The notes: generated by a model not told the origin, from the letters alone. A stretch of 9,494 nucleotides of DNA from Bacillota bacterium (GCA_023392075.1 JAEVZU010000287.1:1-9494), one strand, 5' to 3'. Counted from the stretch's first letter, positions 1 to 6,110 are shown. A program made the numbers and translations.

Positions 1-66
1 GGGAAAGATTACAGCATAGGAGGAGAAGCTCTGGAAATCACCGTTCCTGAGGAATGGAGGGGCTGA
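1..66 (+). CDS. C-terminal end of an unidentified protein (partial)
   Basis: Frame 1 is open from the first base to a TGA at 64-66, giving 21 residues that end in ITVPEEWRG. The gene starts outside the window. The tail has a beta-strand-like alternation (EALEITVPEEW), but nothing that identifies a family. It lies 129 bases before glgA on the same strand, so it may share a transcript with glgA and could belong to glycogen or starch metabolism; that rests on position only. No terminator hairpin is visible between its stop and the glgA leader. Confidence 0.5.
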   Translation, partial: GKDYSIGGEALEITVPEEWRG

Positions 67-80
67 GTCGCATAACTGGC

Positions 81-195
81 TGTGGCCGCTGATGTGGTGC
101 ATGGCCAATTAACCTCCTTTATTCGCCACATTGCGATAAAGGATATAAGTTTTCATTACATTTTGTGGCCACAAATGTGGCTCATGGAGGTTAAA
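81..195 (+). promoter_or_regulatory. Structured 5' leader element, copy 1 (glgA leader)
   Basis: First of three copies of a repeated leader (others at 7483-7627 and 8973-9140, minus strand). In order along the RNA: a short GGCC...GGCC helix (84-87 with 102-106); the anti-Shine-Dalgarno block TTAACCTCC (109-117); a hairpin CCTTTAT-CGC/GCG-ATAAAGG (116-142) with loop CACATT; TGTGGC (164-169), able to pair with GCCACA (125-130) in that loop; the hairpin GCCAC-AAAT-GTGGC (168-181); then the glgA ribosome-binding site GGAGG (186-190). TTAACCTCC is perfectly complementary to GGAGGTTAA at 186-194. This copy lacks the long AT-rich arm found at the 5' end of the other two. I infer control of translation start; no known riboswitch class is recognised. 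Confidence 0.75.
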
Positions 196-1638
196 ATGAA
201 TAACATGCATATTCTGTTTGCATCTTCCGAGGTATTCCCTTTCGCTAAAACCGGGGGACTTGGAGATGTTGCCGGCTCCCTTCCCAAAGCAATTTCAAAA
301 CTTGGTGCGGACATCAGAGTTGTAATGCCAAACTATAAAAGTATCCCCAAAGAATATAAGGACAATATGGAATTCATGGGCTATATTTTTGTAGATCTGT
401 CCTGGAGACATCAATACTGCGGTATTTTAAAGCTGGTACACGAGACGGTTACCTATTATTTCCTCGATAATGAGTATTATTTCGGCAGGAATGAATTGTA
501 CGGCGACTATGATGAAGCCGAACAATTTACCTTTTTCAGCAAGGCTGTAATAGAAATGCTTCCCTTAATCGGTTTCAAGCCTGATATTATCCACTGCAAT
601 GACTGGCAGACCGGTATCGTAAGCCTTCTTCTGAAAGCAAATTATAAACAGCCTCACTTCAGCAAAATAAAAACAGTCTTTACCATCCACAATCTGAAAT
701 ATCAGGGAATATTCCCGAAGAATGTGCTCTCTGATTTAATGAATGTCGACTGGCAATATTTTACTTCGGACGGGATTGAATATCATGACTGCGTTAACTA
801 TATGAAAGCCGGTCTGGTTTACTCGGATTCAATCAGTACCGTAAGCCCTACCTATGCTCAGGAAATTAAAACCGATTTTTACGGCGAGGGTTTAAAGGAT
901 ATAGTGGTTAAACGTTCCAAAGACCTGTACGGGATCCTTAATGGTATTGATTATGATAAAAATGATCCCAAAACCGACGGCAGGATATACACTCACTACT
1001 CTGCCGACAATATTTCCTTAAAATATGACAACAAAAAGAAGCTCCAGGAGGAGTTGGGCTTACCTGTAAGACCTGAAGTACCTGTGCTTGGAATAATATC
1101 CAGATTGACGGCACAAAAAGGCTTTGACCTTATAGAATATGTACTTGAAGAGTTAATCCGGATGGATATCCAGCTTGTGCTGCTTGGAAAGGGTGACGAA
1201 CACTACAAATATGTCTTTGAAAATGCGGCCTATTGGCACAAGGACAAGATTTCTGCAAATATAACCTTCAATGATATGCTTGCCCAACGGATTTATGCCG
1301 GATCAGACATGTTTTTGATGCCTTCTCTGTTCGAGCCCTGCGGGTTGGGTCAGATATTCAGCTTCCGGTATGGTTCTGTCCCAATAGTCCGCGAAACAGG
1401 CGGACTTAACGACACGGTTCTTTCATATAACGACGAAACCGGTGCCGGAAACGGTTTTACCTTCGCGGACTATAATGCACATGATATGTTAAATACCGTC
1501 AGAAGAGCAGTTAACTTTTATTATGACCGGAAGGATATCTGGAGACTGATCGTCGAAAGAGGCATGAGAGCAGACTTCAGCTGGAATAAGTCTGCAAAGG
1601 AATATATGAGGATGTATCAGGAGACACTGCATAAATGA
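196..1638 (+). CDS. glgA: Glycogen synthase (ADP-glucose type, GT5)
   Basis: 480 residues, the usual length for bacterial GlgA. It transfers glucose from ADP-glucose to the non-reducing end of a growing alpha-1,4-glucan in the cytoplasm. The N-terminal Rossmann domain opens with the ADP-glucose-binding KTGGLGDV (18-25), followed by HCNDWQT and the FTIHNLKYQG segment. The C-terminal GT-B half has ISRLTAQKGFD, the catalytic FEPCGL motif with E380 (379-384), and RETGGLNDTV from R399. The stretch after FEPCGL reads GQIFSFRYGSVP, slightly unlike the common SQ-LALRYG-TIP version. The start is ATG 196, five bases after GGAGG. An in-frame GTG at 82 is open too, but the extra 38 residues would only translate the leader element. 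A shared terminator follows. Family and start are secure. Confidence 0.97.
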   Translation: MNNMHILFASSEVFPFAKTGGLGDVAGSLPKAISKLGADIRVVMPNYKSIPKEYKDNMEFMGYIFVDLSWRHQYCGILKLVHETVTYYFLDNEYYFGRNELYGDYDEAEQFTFFSKAVIEMLPLIGFKPDIIHCNDWQTGIVSLLLKANYKQPHFSKIKTVFTIHNLKYQGIFPKNVLSDLMNVDWQYFTSDGIEYHDCVNYMKAGLVYSDSISTVSPTYAQEIKTDFYGEGLKDIVVKRSKDLYGILNGIDYDKNDPKTDGRIYTHYSADNISLKYDNKKKLQEELGLPVRPEVPVLGIISRLTAQKGFDLIEYVLEELIRMDIQLVLLGKGDEHYKYVFENAAYWHKDKISANITFNDMLAQRIYAGSDMFLMPSLFEPCGLGQIFSFRYGSVPIVRETGGLNDTVLSYNDETGAGNGFTFADYNAHDMLNTVRRAVNFYYDRKDIWRLIVERGMRADFSWNKSAKEYMRMYQETLHK

Positions 1639-1653
1639 AGAAAGCCGAAAAAC

Positions 1654-1686
1654 GCCCCGCTTCAACATTTAAAATTGAAGCGGGGC
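1654..1686. terminator. Bidirectional terminator between glgA and cobO
   Basis: A perfect 12-bp GC-rich stem, GCCCCGCTTCAA (1654-1665) with TTGAAGCGGGGC (1675-1686), and a 9-base loop. On the minus strand it is followed by GTTTTTC, a good U-run for the folate/cobO transcript. On the plus strand it is followed by the weaker ATTATATAT. It lies between the convergent ends of glgA and cobO, so it most likely serves both. Confidence 0.9.
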
Positions 1687-1701
1687 ATTATATATAATGT
1701 C

Positions 1702-2235
1702 TCAGTACTCAATACCTTTGCGTGATGTTATGCCTTTTTCATACGGATGCTTGACCGCCTTGATTTCCGAGACATAGTCTGCAGCTTCAACAAGTTCCTT
1801 GTGGGCATTTCTTCCCGTCATCACGAGCTCGACCTTTTCAGGTTTATTTTTAATAAAATCCAATATGGTTTCCCAAGGCAAAAAATTCAGTGATACAACC
1901 CCGAGAATTTCATCCAGAATAACGAGCTCATATTGGCCTGTCTGAACTATTGCTTTGACCTGTTCAAACATTTCAGCAGCTTCTCTGGCAGTATGTTCAC
2001 GCTCCTCACTGGTCATCTCCCAGGAAAATTTCTTGCAGGTAAACCCGCGGATTACCTTAAAATCAGGCCCCAGCTTTTTTATCGACTCAAGTTCACCTGT
2101 ATCCGTACTCTTCAGGAACTGCACCATGAGTACCTTCAGCCCGCTGCCGCAGGCTCTCACTCCAAGCCCCACGGCGGCTGTTGTCTTGCCCTTCCCCTCA
2201 CCTGTATAAATGTGCACAAGCCCTGTCTTATTCAT
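1702..2235 (-). CDS. cobO: Corrinoid (cob(I)alamin) adenosyltransferase, CobO/BtuR type
   Basis: 177 residues, typical of the CobA/CobO/BtuR family. It moves the adenosyl group of ATP onto the cobalt of reduced corrinoids to make adenosyl-cobamides. It starts with the family P-loop GEGKGKTTA (12-20). A Walker-B-like strand VILDEI (105-110) is followed by LVMTGRNA (137-144). The conserved tail HPYEKGITSRKGIEY is intact. The start ATG is six bases after GAGGAGG. It lies 53 bases downstream of folK on the same strand with no terminator between them, so it probably reads from the folate operon; the hairpin at 1654-1686 ends that transcript. It makes B12 cofactor rather than folate, but cobalamin and methyl-folate meet in methionine synthesis, which may explain its place. 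Confidence 0.95.
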   Translation of the reverse strand: MNKTGLVHIYTGEGKGKTTAAVGLGVRACGSGLKVLMVQFLKSTDTGELESIKKLGPDFKVIRGFTCKKFSWEMTSEEREHTAREAAEMFEQVKAIVQTGQYELVILDEILGVVSLNFLPWETILDFIKNKPEKVELVMTGRNAHKELVEAADYVSEIKAVKHPYEKGITSRKGIEY

Positions 2236-2288
2236 ACATTGCCTCCTCTAATTAATATATATTGTTCAAACCAACGAGAGTGTATTTT

Positions 2289-2783
2289 TTATTTACCATT
2301 TATCAGTGCTTCAAGAAGTTCTCGCACTGTCTTTTTGAATACTGGATGTATGGCAGATGGATTTATTTCATTCAACGGTTCCAATACAAAAGCCCTCTCT
2401 TGCATCCTGGGATGAGGTATATTCAAGTGTTCTTCACTGATAATCTGATTACCATAAAGTAAAATATCCAAGTCAATGGTTCTTGGTCCCCAGCATATTA
2501 CCCTCTCGCGTTTCAGCTCTTTTTCAATTAATCCGCAGATGTGTAAAAGCTCGGTTGCAGGCAAAACTGTTTTTATTTCTACAACTGCATTTAGAAAGTC
2601 CGGCTGCTCCAAATAGCCAACAGGCGCAGTATTATAAAAGGATGATACCGAAGTAACTTCAATCCCTTCTTTTTTACTCAGCAACTCAATTGAAGAATTT
2701 AACCGGGCTGCTCTGTCACCTATATTGGACCCAATCCCAATGTAAGCTGTCACTTCCTTTCCGGAGTCTCTCAAATTAATCAC
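2289..2783 (-). CDS. folK: 6-hydroxymethyl-7,8-dihydropterin pyrophosphokinase (HPPK)
   Basis: Transfers pyrophosphate from ATP to 6-hydroxymethyl-dihydropterin, the step before FolP. The signature is complete: AYIGIGSNIGD near the N-terminus, NTAPVGYLEQPDFLNAVVE in the middle, and WGPRTIDLDILLYG with the two metal-binding aspartates (104 and 106 from the start used here). The C-terminal HPRMQERAFVLEPL is typical. The residue before WGPR is Cys where many family members have Arg. Start choice: I prefer GTG 2783, which follows GGAG by five bases and overlaps the folB stop by 8 bases (translational coupling); this gives 164 residues. An in-frame ATG at 2813 has no Shine-Dalgarno. GTG 2753 (preceded by GGAAAGG) would give the most canonical N-terminus, MTAYIGIGSN. 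The family is certain; the start is not. Confidence 0.94.
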   Translation of the reverse strand: MINLRDSGKEVTAYIGIGSNIGDRAARLNSSIELLSKKEGIEVTSVSSFYNTAPVGYLEQPDFLNAVVEIKTVLPATELLHICGLIEKELKRERVICWGPRTIDLDILLYGNQIISEEHLNIPHPRMQERAFVLEPLNEINPSAIHPVFKKTVRELLEALINGK

Positions 2784-3141
2784 CTCTTCTCCGTTCAAGC
2801 TCAACAGCGGCATATTTCAGGTGATATCCCATAGGAGCCCAAGGTTTTTTTAGCAATATCTTAATAGATAATGCATTTGGAAGACAGTTAAAAATATCAT
2901 TTATTACTTTTAATGCTGCAGTCTCTATCAAATCGTATTTTTGGGTATTTAAAGCCTTTTGGACCACCTCGCATACTTCGGCATAATTTATTGTTGCATT
3001 CAGGTCACCGCTGACTGCTGCTGCGTTCAGGTCAGCGCTTATTTGAAGCGATACGATGAAAATCTGCCCAAGCTTCTTTTCTTCTTCTGCAACCCCATGA
3101 TATGCGTATATTTCCAAATCTTCAATAATTATTTTATCCAT
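2776..3141 (-). CDS. folB: Dihydroneopterin aldolase
   Basis: 121 residues, the standard size for FolB. It cleaves 7,8-dihydroneopterin to 6-hydroxymethyl-dihydropterin and glycolaldehyde, and works as an oligomer in the cytoplasm. Visible motifs: the N-terminal AYHGVAEEEKKLGQ with the conserved Gly-x-x-x-x-Glu region, NYAEV with the conserved Tyr (53), LIETAA with the pterin-anchoring Glu (73), and KKPWAPM with the catalytic-type Lys (98/99). Start ATG 3141 lies five bases after GAGG; that Shine-Dalgarno overlaps the end of folP, whose stop is 2 bases upstream. Its own 3' end overlaps folK. The tight spacing folP-folB-folK argues for coupled translation. Confidence 0.96.
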   Translation of the reverse strand: MDKIIIEDLEIYAYHGVAEEEKKLGQIFIVSLQISADLNAAAVSGDLNATINYAEVCEVVQKALNTQKYDLIETAALKVINDIFNCLPNALSIKILLKKPWAPMGYHLKYAAVELERRRGD

Positions 3142-3143
3142 TT

Positions 3144-3971
3144 CTACCTCACCATGCTATCCATCATCTTAGCTACTCTGGAATTTTGCAAGACATCATG
3201 TACTCTGACAATGTCAATTCCCTTTGTAATACCCATTGAAGTTGTAGCCAGTGTTCCCTCAAGCCTGTCGTCGACTTCCAGATTAAGCACCTTACCTATA
3301 AAGGATTTCCTTGAAGTACCCAATAAAACAGGATAGCCAAGTTTTTTAAAATCCTCCAGGTGTCTCATAACAATTATATTTTGCTCCCAGGTCTTTGCAA
3401 AACCTCCCATACCAGGATCAATAATTATATTTTCATCAGATATGTTGGCCTTTTTAGCTATTGAAATACTTTCTTCCAACTCAAGCAAAATTTTACCTAT
3501 CAGATCCTCCCCATAATCAGTTCCTCCGGTCCTGTTGTGCATGATGCAAACCGGTACATTATAAGCAGCTATCACAGCCGCCATATCCGGATCATATTTT
3601 AGTCCCCATATGTCATTAACCATGCTTGCTCCTGCTTTAATTGCAAGCTCTGCAGTTTCAGCCCTGTATGTATCTACTGAAACAGGTATCCTTATTACTT
3701 GTGAAAGGCTTTTTATAATAGGTATCACCCTGTTAATCTCAGTTTCTGCGTCAACAGGCACAGCCCCCGGTTTCGTGGTTTCTCCGCCTACATCAATAAT
3801 GTCGGCCCCTTCATTGTACATACGAATTGCCTGATTGACTGCGGCATCCTGGCTGACGTAACTGCCCCCGTCTGAAAATGAATCCGGAGTTACGTTCAGA
3901 ATACCCATTATATATGTTTTTTTGCCCCATTCCCAGATAGTTTCCGATATTTTCATGAATCGCTGTTCCAT
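3144..3971 (-). CDS. folP: Dihydropteroate synthase
   Basis: 275 residues. Condenses 6-hydroxymethyl-dihydropterin pyrophosphate with p-aminobenzoate to give dihydropteroate; this is the sulfonamide target. The TIM-barrel motifs are in order: MGILNVTPDSFSDGG (22-36), DVGGETTKPGA (60-70), SVDTYRAE with D100, NDIWG (119-123), CIMHNR (142-147), IDPGMGGFAKT with D185, LLGTSRKSFIG with K222, and VRVHD with R256 and H258. Common versions of the second motif read GGESTRPGA; here Thr and Lys replace Ser and Arg, a mild change in the p-aminobenzoate loop where sulfonamide-related changes occur. Start ATG 3971 is five bases after GGAGG; the upstream in-frame ATG at 3998 has no such site. It is separated from the preceding HD gene by a 216-base structured leader, so it may be expressed separately from folE. 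Confidence 0.96.
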   Translation of the reverse strand: MEQRFMKISETIWEWGKKTYIMGILNVTPDSFSDGGSYVSQDAAVNQAIRMYNEGADIIDVGGETTKPGAVPVDAETEINRVIPIIKSLSQVIRIPVSVDTYRAETAELAIKAGASMVNDIWGLKYDPDMAAVIAAYNVPVCIMHNRTGGTDYGEDLIGKILLELEESISIAKKANISDENIIIDPGMGGFAKTWEQNIIVMRHLEDFKKLGYPVLLGTSRKSFIGKVLNLEVDDRLEGTLATTSMGITKGIDIVRVHDVLQNSRVAKMMDSMVR

Positions 3972-4187
3972 ATTTACCTCCATGTGACTTTTGTGCATTC
4001 GTGGAGCATATCCTTGTAAATCCCAACCAGTGGCCTGTAATATATAAAACTTATATTGTCCGGTGAGGAGAATTTTCTCAGGGATCAGGCAGAGTAAGGC
4101 GAAATAAGCGCTTTATTCCAACTGACGCCAACGCAGTCCTTGGGAATTTAACCGTAGTCAGTGTATGAATTTTGATGTTTCAGACCA
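3972..4187 (-). promoter_or_regulatory. Structured leader or small RNA element upstream of folP
   Basis: A 216-base non-coding gap inside an otherwise compact operon, rich in complementary segments. A long-range stem joins TAAAT-t-CCCAA (4150 to 4140) with TTGGGATTTA (4026 to 4017): ten pairs and one bulge, enclosing about 113 bases. Inside are GGCG/CGCC (4126-4129 with 4098-4101) capped by AATAA-AGCGC-TTATT (4103-4117), and ATATAA/TTATAT (4042-4056). ACTGAC/GTCAGT (4157-4162 with 4121-4126) would compete with the long-range stem. Near the gene, CTCCA (4002-4006) can pair with TGGAG of the ribosome-binding site (3978-3982). This fits a cis-regulatory RNA or a structured repeat. I do not see the THF riboswitch core, and I cannot name its class. 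Confidence 0.5.
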
Positions 4188-4667
4188 TTAGTACAATAAT
4201 TCAGGGTGATGACCATCGGAATACCAGTTGCATTCATTGACCATAACGCAATATACGCAAGGTCTGCATGATTTATCACCGTCATATATTACCTCACTCA
4301 GTGGTGATTTTCCTCTTCCTTTGATACGGTGACTGGCTATTGCTTCCATAATCATCTCAATATCCCGTCTGTCAATATCCAAATCTTCAAGAATTTTTTT
4401 CGCAAGTTTTGCTCCCTCTTCAGCGTGGTCCGACTTATCCTTATACTGTTTCCATCTCCCGATATCATGCAGCAGCGCAGTTACATATATAAGCTCCTTG
4501 CTTAAGCCAAAATTTTTTTCAAGTGAAATAATATAAGCCACTCTTGCCACATCAACAGCATGCTGCAAATCATGGCGACAAAATTTCCGTTTTTTTTCCG
4601 CGGCTCCGTTTAACTGTATATAGTTTATGAAATCAGGATGCATCAGCACCTTTTTTACAATTTCCAT
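4188..4667 (-). CDS. HD-domain metal-dependent phosphohydrolase with C-terminal Cys cluster
   Basis: 159 residues, HD superfamily. The metal-ligand pattern is complete: H32 (RHDLQH), H67-D68 in ALLHDIGRW, H81 in SDHAEEG, H113 in IASHR, and D129/D131 in IYDGDK. After the HD fold comes a compact cysteine group, C134-x2-C137-x2-C140-x5-C146, that could bind an extra metal. It sits between folE and folP: folE ends 20 bases upstream, and the start ATG follows AGGTG by eight bases. FolE makes dihydroneopterin triphosphate and FolB needs the dephosphorylated form; no Nudix (FolQ-type) gene is present here. I infer that this protein may remove phosphate in that step. The HD assignment is firm; the substrate is inference, and a general nucleotidase role remains possible. 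Confidence 0.85.
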   Translation of the reverse strand: MEIVKKVLMHPDFINYIQLNGAAEKKRKFCRHDLQHAVDVARVAYIISLEKNFGLSKELIYVTALLHDIGRWKQYKDKSDHAEEGAKLAKKILEDLDIDRRDIEMIMEAIASHRIKGRGKSPLSEVIYDGDKSCRPCVYCVMVNECNWYSDGHHPELLY

Positions 4668-4687
4668 GAAATAGTCACCTGTATCAT

Positions 4688-5275
4688 TTATTTTAAAAGC
4701 AGCATTAATCTGCTGACCAAACTGCTGTCGGTATTAAATTTCCCGCGTAAAGTGGTAGTTGCTGTTAATGCCCCGGTATTTTTTATACCGCGAGTGGTCA
4801 TACAGGCATGCTTTCCTTCTATAATAACGGCAATATCCTCCGAGCCGGTTATTTTCTGCATTATCTCTGCTATATCAGAGCCAATCCGTTCCTGCAGCTG
4901 AAGTCTCTTTCCAACCATATCCGCAATTCTGGCTATCTTGCTCAAACCCAGAATTTTTCCGTCTGGTATATAGGCTATGGCCGCCTTCATATTATACATC
5001 AATGCTAAATGGTGCTCACAATAACTGAAGATATCTATATCCTTTACTAATACTATTTCCTTATTGTCCTTAGGTATAATTAAATCATCTTCAAAGGTTT
5101 TGTTGAACATATCAGCTATATCGTCATTTGAGTAACCTATACCTTCAAAAATTTCCTCGTACATATGCGCAACACGCAAGGGAGTGTCCTTCAGGCCTTC
5201 ACGGTCAGGGTTTTCGCCTATGGCCGTTAAGATACCCCGTATATGCTCTTGAACTTTTTTTACATCTACCGCCAT
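4688..5275 (-). CDS. folE: GTP cyclohydrolase I, FolE type
   Basis: 195 residues, full length for type IA GTP cyclohydrolase. Converts GTP to 7,8-dihydroneopterin triphosphate and formate, the first step of folate synthesis. Motifs: GENPDREGLKDTPLRVA (20-36), the zinc-site SYCEHHL with C86, H88 and H89, GLSKIARI (110-117), RLQLQERI (124-131), and EGKHACMTTRG with the second zinc Cys (158). It is the first gene of the minus-strand folate operon. Its promoter lies 41 bases upstream and overlaps a 10-bp inverted repeat. The Shine-Dalgarno is weak and far (GGAAAGG, 11 bases before ATG) and sits in a small GCC-GGAAA-GGC hairpin, suggesting modest initiation. Confidence 0.97.
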   Translation of the reverse strand: MAVDVKKVQEHIRGILTAIGENPDREGLKDTPLRVAHMYEEIFEGIGYSNDDIADMFNKTFEDDLIIPKDNKEIVLVKDIDIFSYCEHHLALMYNMKAAIAYIPDGKILGLSKIARIADMVGKRLQLQERIGSDIAEIMQKITGSEDIAVIIEGKHACMTTRGIKNTGALTATTTLRGKFNTDSSLVSRLMLLLK

Positions 5276-5315
5276 CTGGTATATCGCCTTTCCGGCTTAC
5301 AAAATTTCATCATAT

Positions 5316-5345
5316 AGTATAAACGTCTTACCGTAAGCCTGTTAA
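5316..5345 (-). promoter_or_regulatory. Sigma-A type promoter of the folate operon
   Basis: Reading the minus strand: -35 TTAACA (5345-5340), an 18-base spacer, -10 TATACT (5321-5316). Both hexamers match the sigma-A consensus at five of six positions. Transcription would start near 5309, leaving a leader of about 34 bases before the folE ATG. That is too short for a THF riboswitch. Confidence 0.65.
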
Positions 5346-5352
5346 GACGTTT
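5321..5352. repeat. Perfect 10-bp inverted repeat over the folE promoter (candidate operator)
   Basis: AAACGTCTTA (5321-5330) and TAAGACGTTT (5343-5352) are perfect inverted copies separated by 12 bases. The repeat covers part of the -35 box and touches the edge of the -10 box, so a dimeric regulator bound here would block RNA polymerase. It begins 7 bases after the stop codon of the iron-sulfur gene, so a terminator was considered. Neither strand has a U-run after the stem, which makes an operator more likely. Confidence 0.5.
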
Positions 5353-5358
5353 AGGAAA

Positions 5359-6051
5359 TTAATTATCTGCTATTTTACAAGCTGAACAAACCTTGATGCA
5401 AATACCGCACACAGACCCGCGGCCTATGTTTTTGAAATTCCGATTCATATATTCCGAGCAGGCCTTGGCATCTACAATATGTTCTCTCTCAACACCCATA
5501 CTCCATTCATTTCCTGTCAAAGCTATGGCCGGGCAGGCTTGTACACATTTATTACAGGCAGAACACTTACTTTTCATAGGTTCATTTTCATTGATGAACT
5601 CCATATCGGTAAGTACAGTCCCCAATCTTACGCGGGGTCCGTATTCCTTGTGGATGAACAGCCCGTTCTTGCCTATCCATCCCAGGCCGGCATGTACTGC
5701 CCCGGTTTTATGAGGAATAACACCGCTGAACGGAACCGGTGCGGTAGGAATGCTTTGAGATGCGGCAATAGAGTAGCCGCTATGGCCTTTATTGCTCAAC
5801 AATAAAACCAACCTTAATGAAATCTGATCTATCAGGGCATTAACCGAACGGTAATGATTAAAATAAGTAAAGGTAGGCTTATCCTCAATTTCGTTTATTA
5901 TTGCATCCGATAACCTTATTCCGAAAGTTATGGCATAGGGATATTTCTTCAGATACTGCGGAAGATACTCTTTAATATTGGAAAACCCTGCAAAAGTGCC
6001 CCCCATGCTGTTTATCAGTGCCTGTAATTCCTGAACTGATTCTGTGTTCAC
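5359..6051 (-). CDS. 4Fe-4S double-cluster protein related to epoxyqueuosine reductase (COG1600)
   Basis: 230 residues, short against about 310-390 for true QueG. The QueG-like core is present: HKTGAVHAGLGWIGKNG (114-130), followed by GPRVRLGTVLTD. Two ferredoxin-type motifs follow: C163-x2-C166-x2-C169-x3-C173P, then C198 with C215-x2-C218-x3-C222 and an extra C225. In QueG the segment before the AGLGWIGK motif carries a catalytic Asp (D-S/T-A-P); here it reads IPTAP, with Pro in place of Asp. It is therefore likely a redox paralog of unknown substrate rather than the queuosine enzyme. Start: GTG 6051 lies six bases after GGAGG. A longer in-frame ATG at 6153 would translate through the upstream inverted repeat and lacks a ribosome site. 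It lies just upstream of the folate promoter and faces away from the DUF4364-type gene. Confidence 0.88.
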   Translation of the reverse strand: MNTESVQELQALINSMGGTFAGFSNIKEYLPQYLKKYPYAITFGIRLSDAIINEIEDKPTFTYFNHYRSVNALIDQISLRLVLLLSNKGHSGYSIAASQSIPTAPVPFSGVIPHKTGAVHAGLGWIGKNGLFIHKEYGPRVRLGTVLTDMEFINENEPMKSKCSACNKCVQACPAIALTGNEWSMGVEREHIVDAKACSEYMNRNFKNIGRGSVCGICIKVCSACKIADN

Positions 6052-6068
6052 AAAAACCTCCGATATAT

Positions 6069-6110
6069 GTTTTACCGGTAAATTGACCGGTAAAACGAGC
6101 TGTCCGGTAA
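6069..6110. repeat. TTACCGG repeats with 10-bp inverted repeat upstream of the iron-sulfur gene
   Basis: GTTTTACCGG (6069-6078) and CCGGTAAAAC (6087-6096) form a perfect 10-bp inverted repeat with an 8-base spacer. On the minus strand the motif TTACCGG appears three times in direct orientation (starting at 6110, 6093 and 6081). The array ends 18 bases before the GTG start and just outside the Shine-Dalgarno, in the region shared with a divergent gene. It could be a DNA operator or an RNA hairpin in the leader. Confidence 0.55.

Noticed and set aside
82..195. N-terminal extension of glgA (38 residues from GTG 82) and the similar 48-residue extension of yhbY (ATG 7626), with matching peptide such as LTSFI..IAIK in both
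   Set aside because: The similarity comes from translating the repeated RNA leader. In the obgE copy the same frame does not join the gene. The internal ATGs have strong Shine-Dalgarno sites and fit the family start.
1933..2462. Plus-strand open frames over cobO and folK (and similar ones over folP, folE and obgE)
   Set aside because: No recognisable domains or ribosome sites, and they lie antisense to well-supported conserved genes.
5321..5352. Terminator of the iron-sulfur gene
   Set aside because: The stem has a 12-base loop and no U-run on either strand; it overlaps a good promoter instead.
5276..5358. THF riboswitch upstream of folE
   Set aside because: The predicted leader is only about 34 bases and the only strong structure is the inverted repeat over the promoter.
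5359..6051. Annotation as queG (epoxyqueuosine reductase)
   Set aside because: Too short, and the catalytic-type aspartate motif is replaced by IPTAP; only the general COG1600 assignment is safe.
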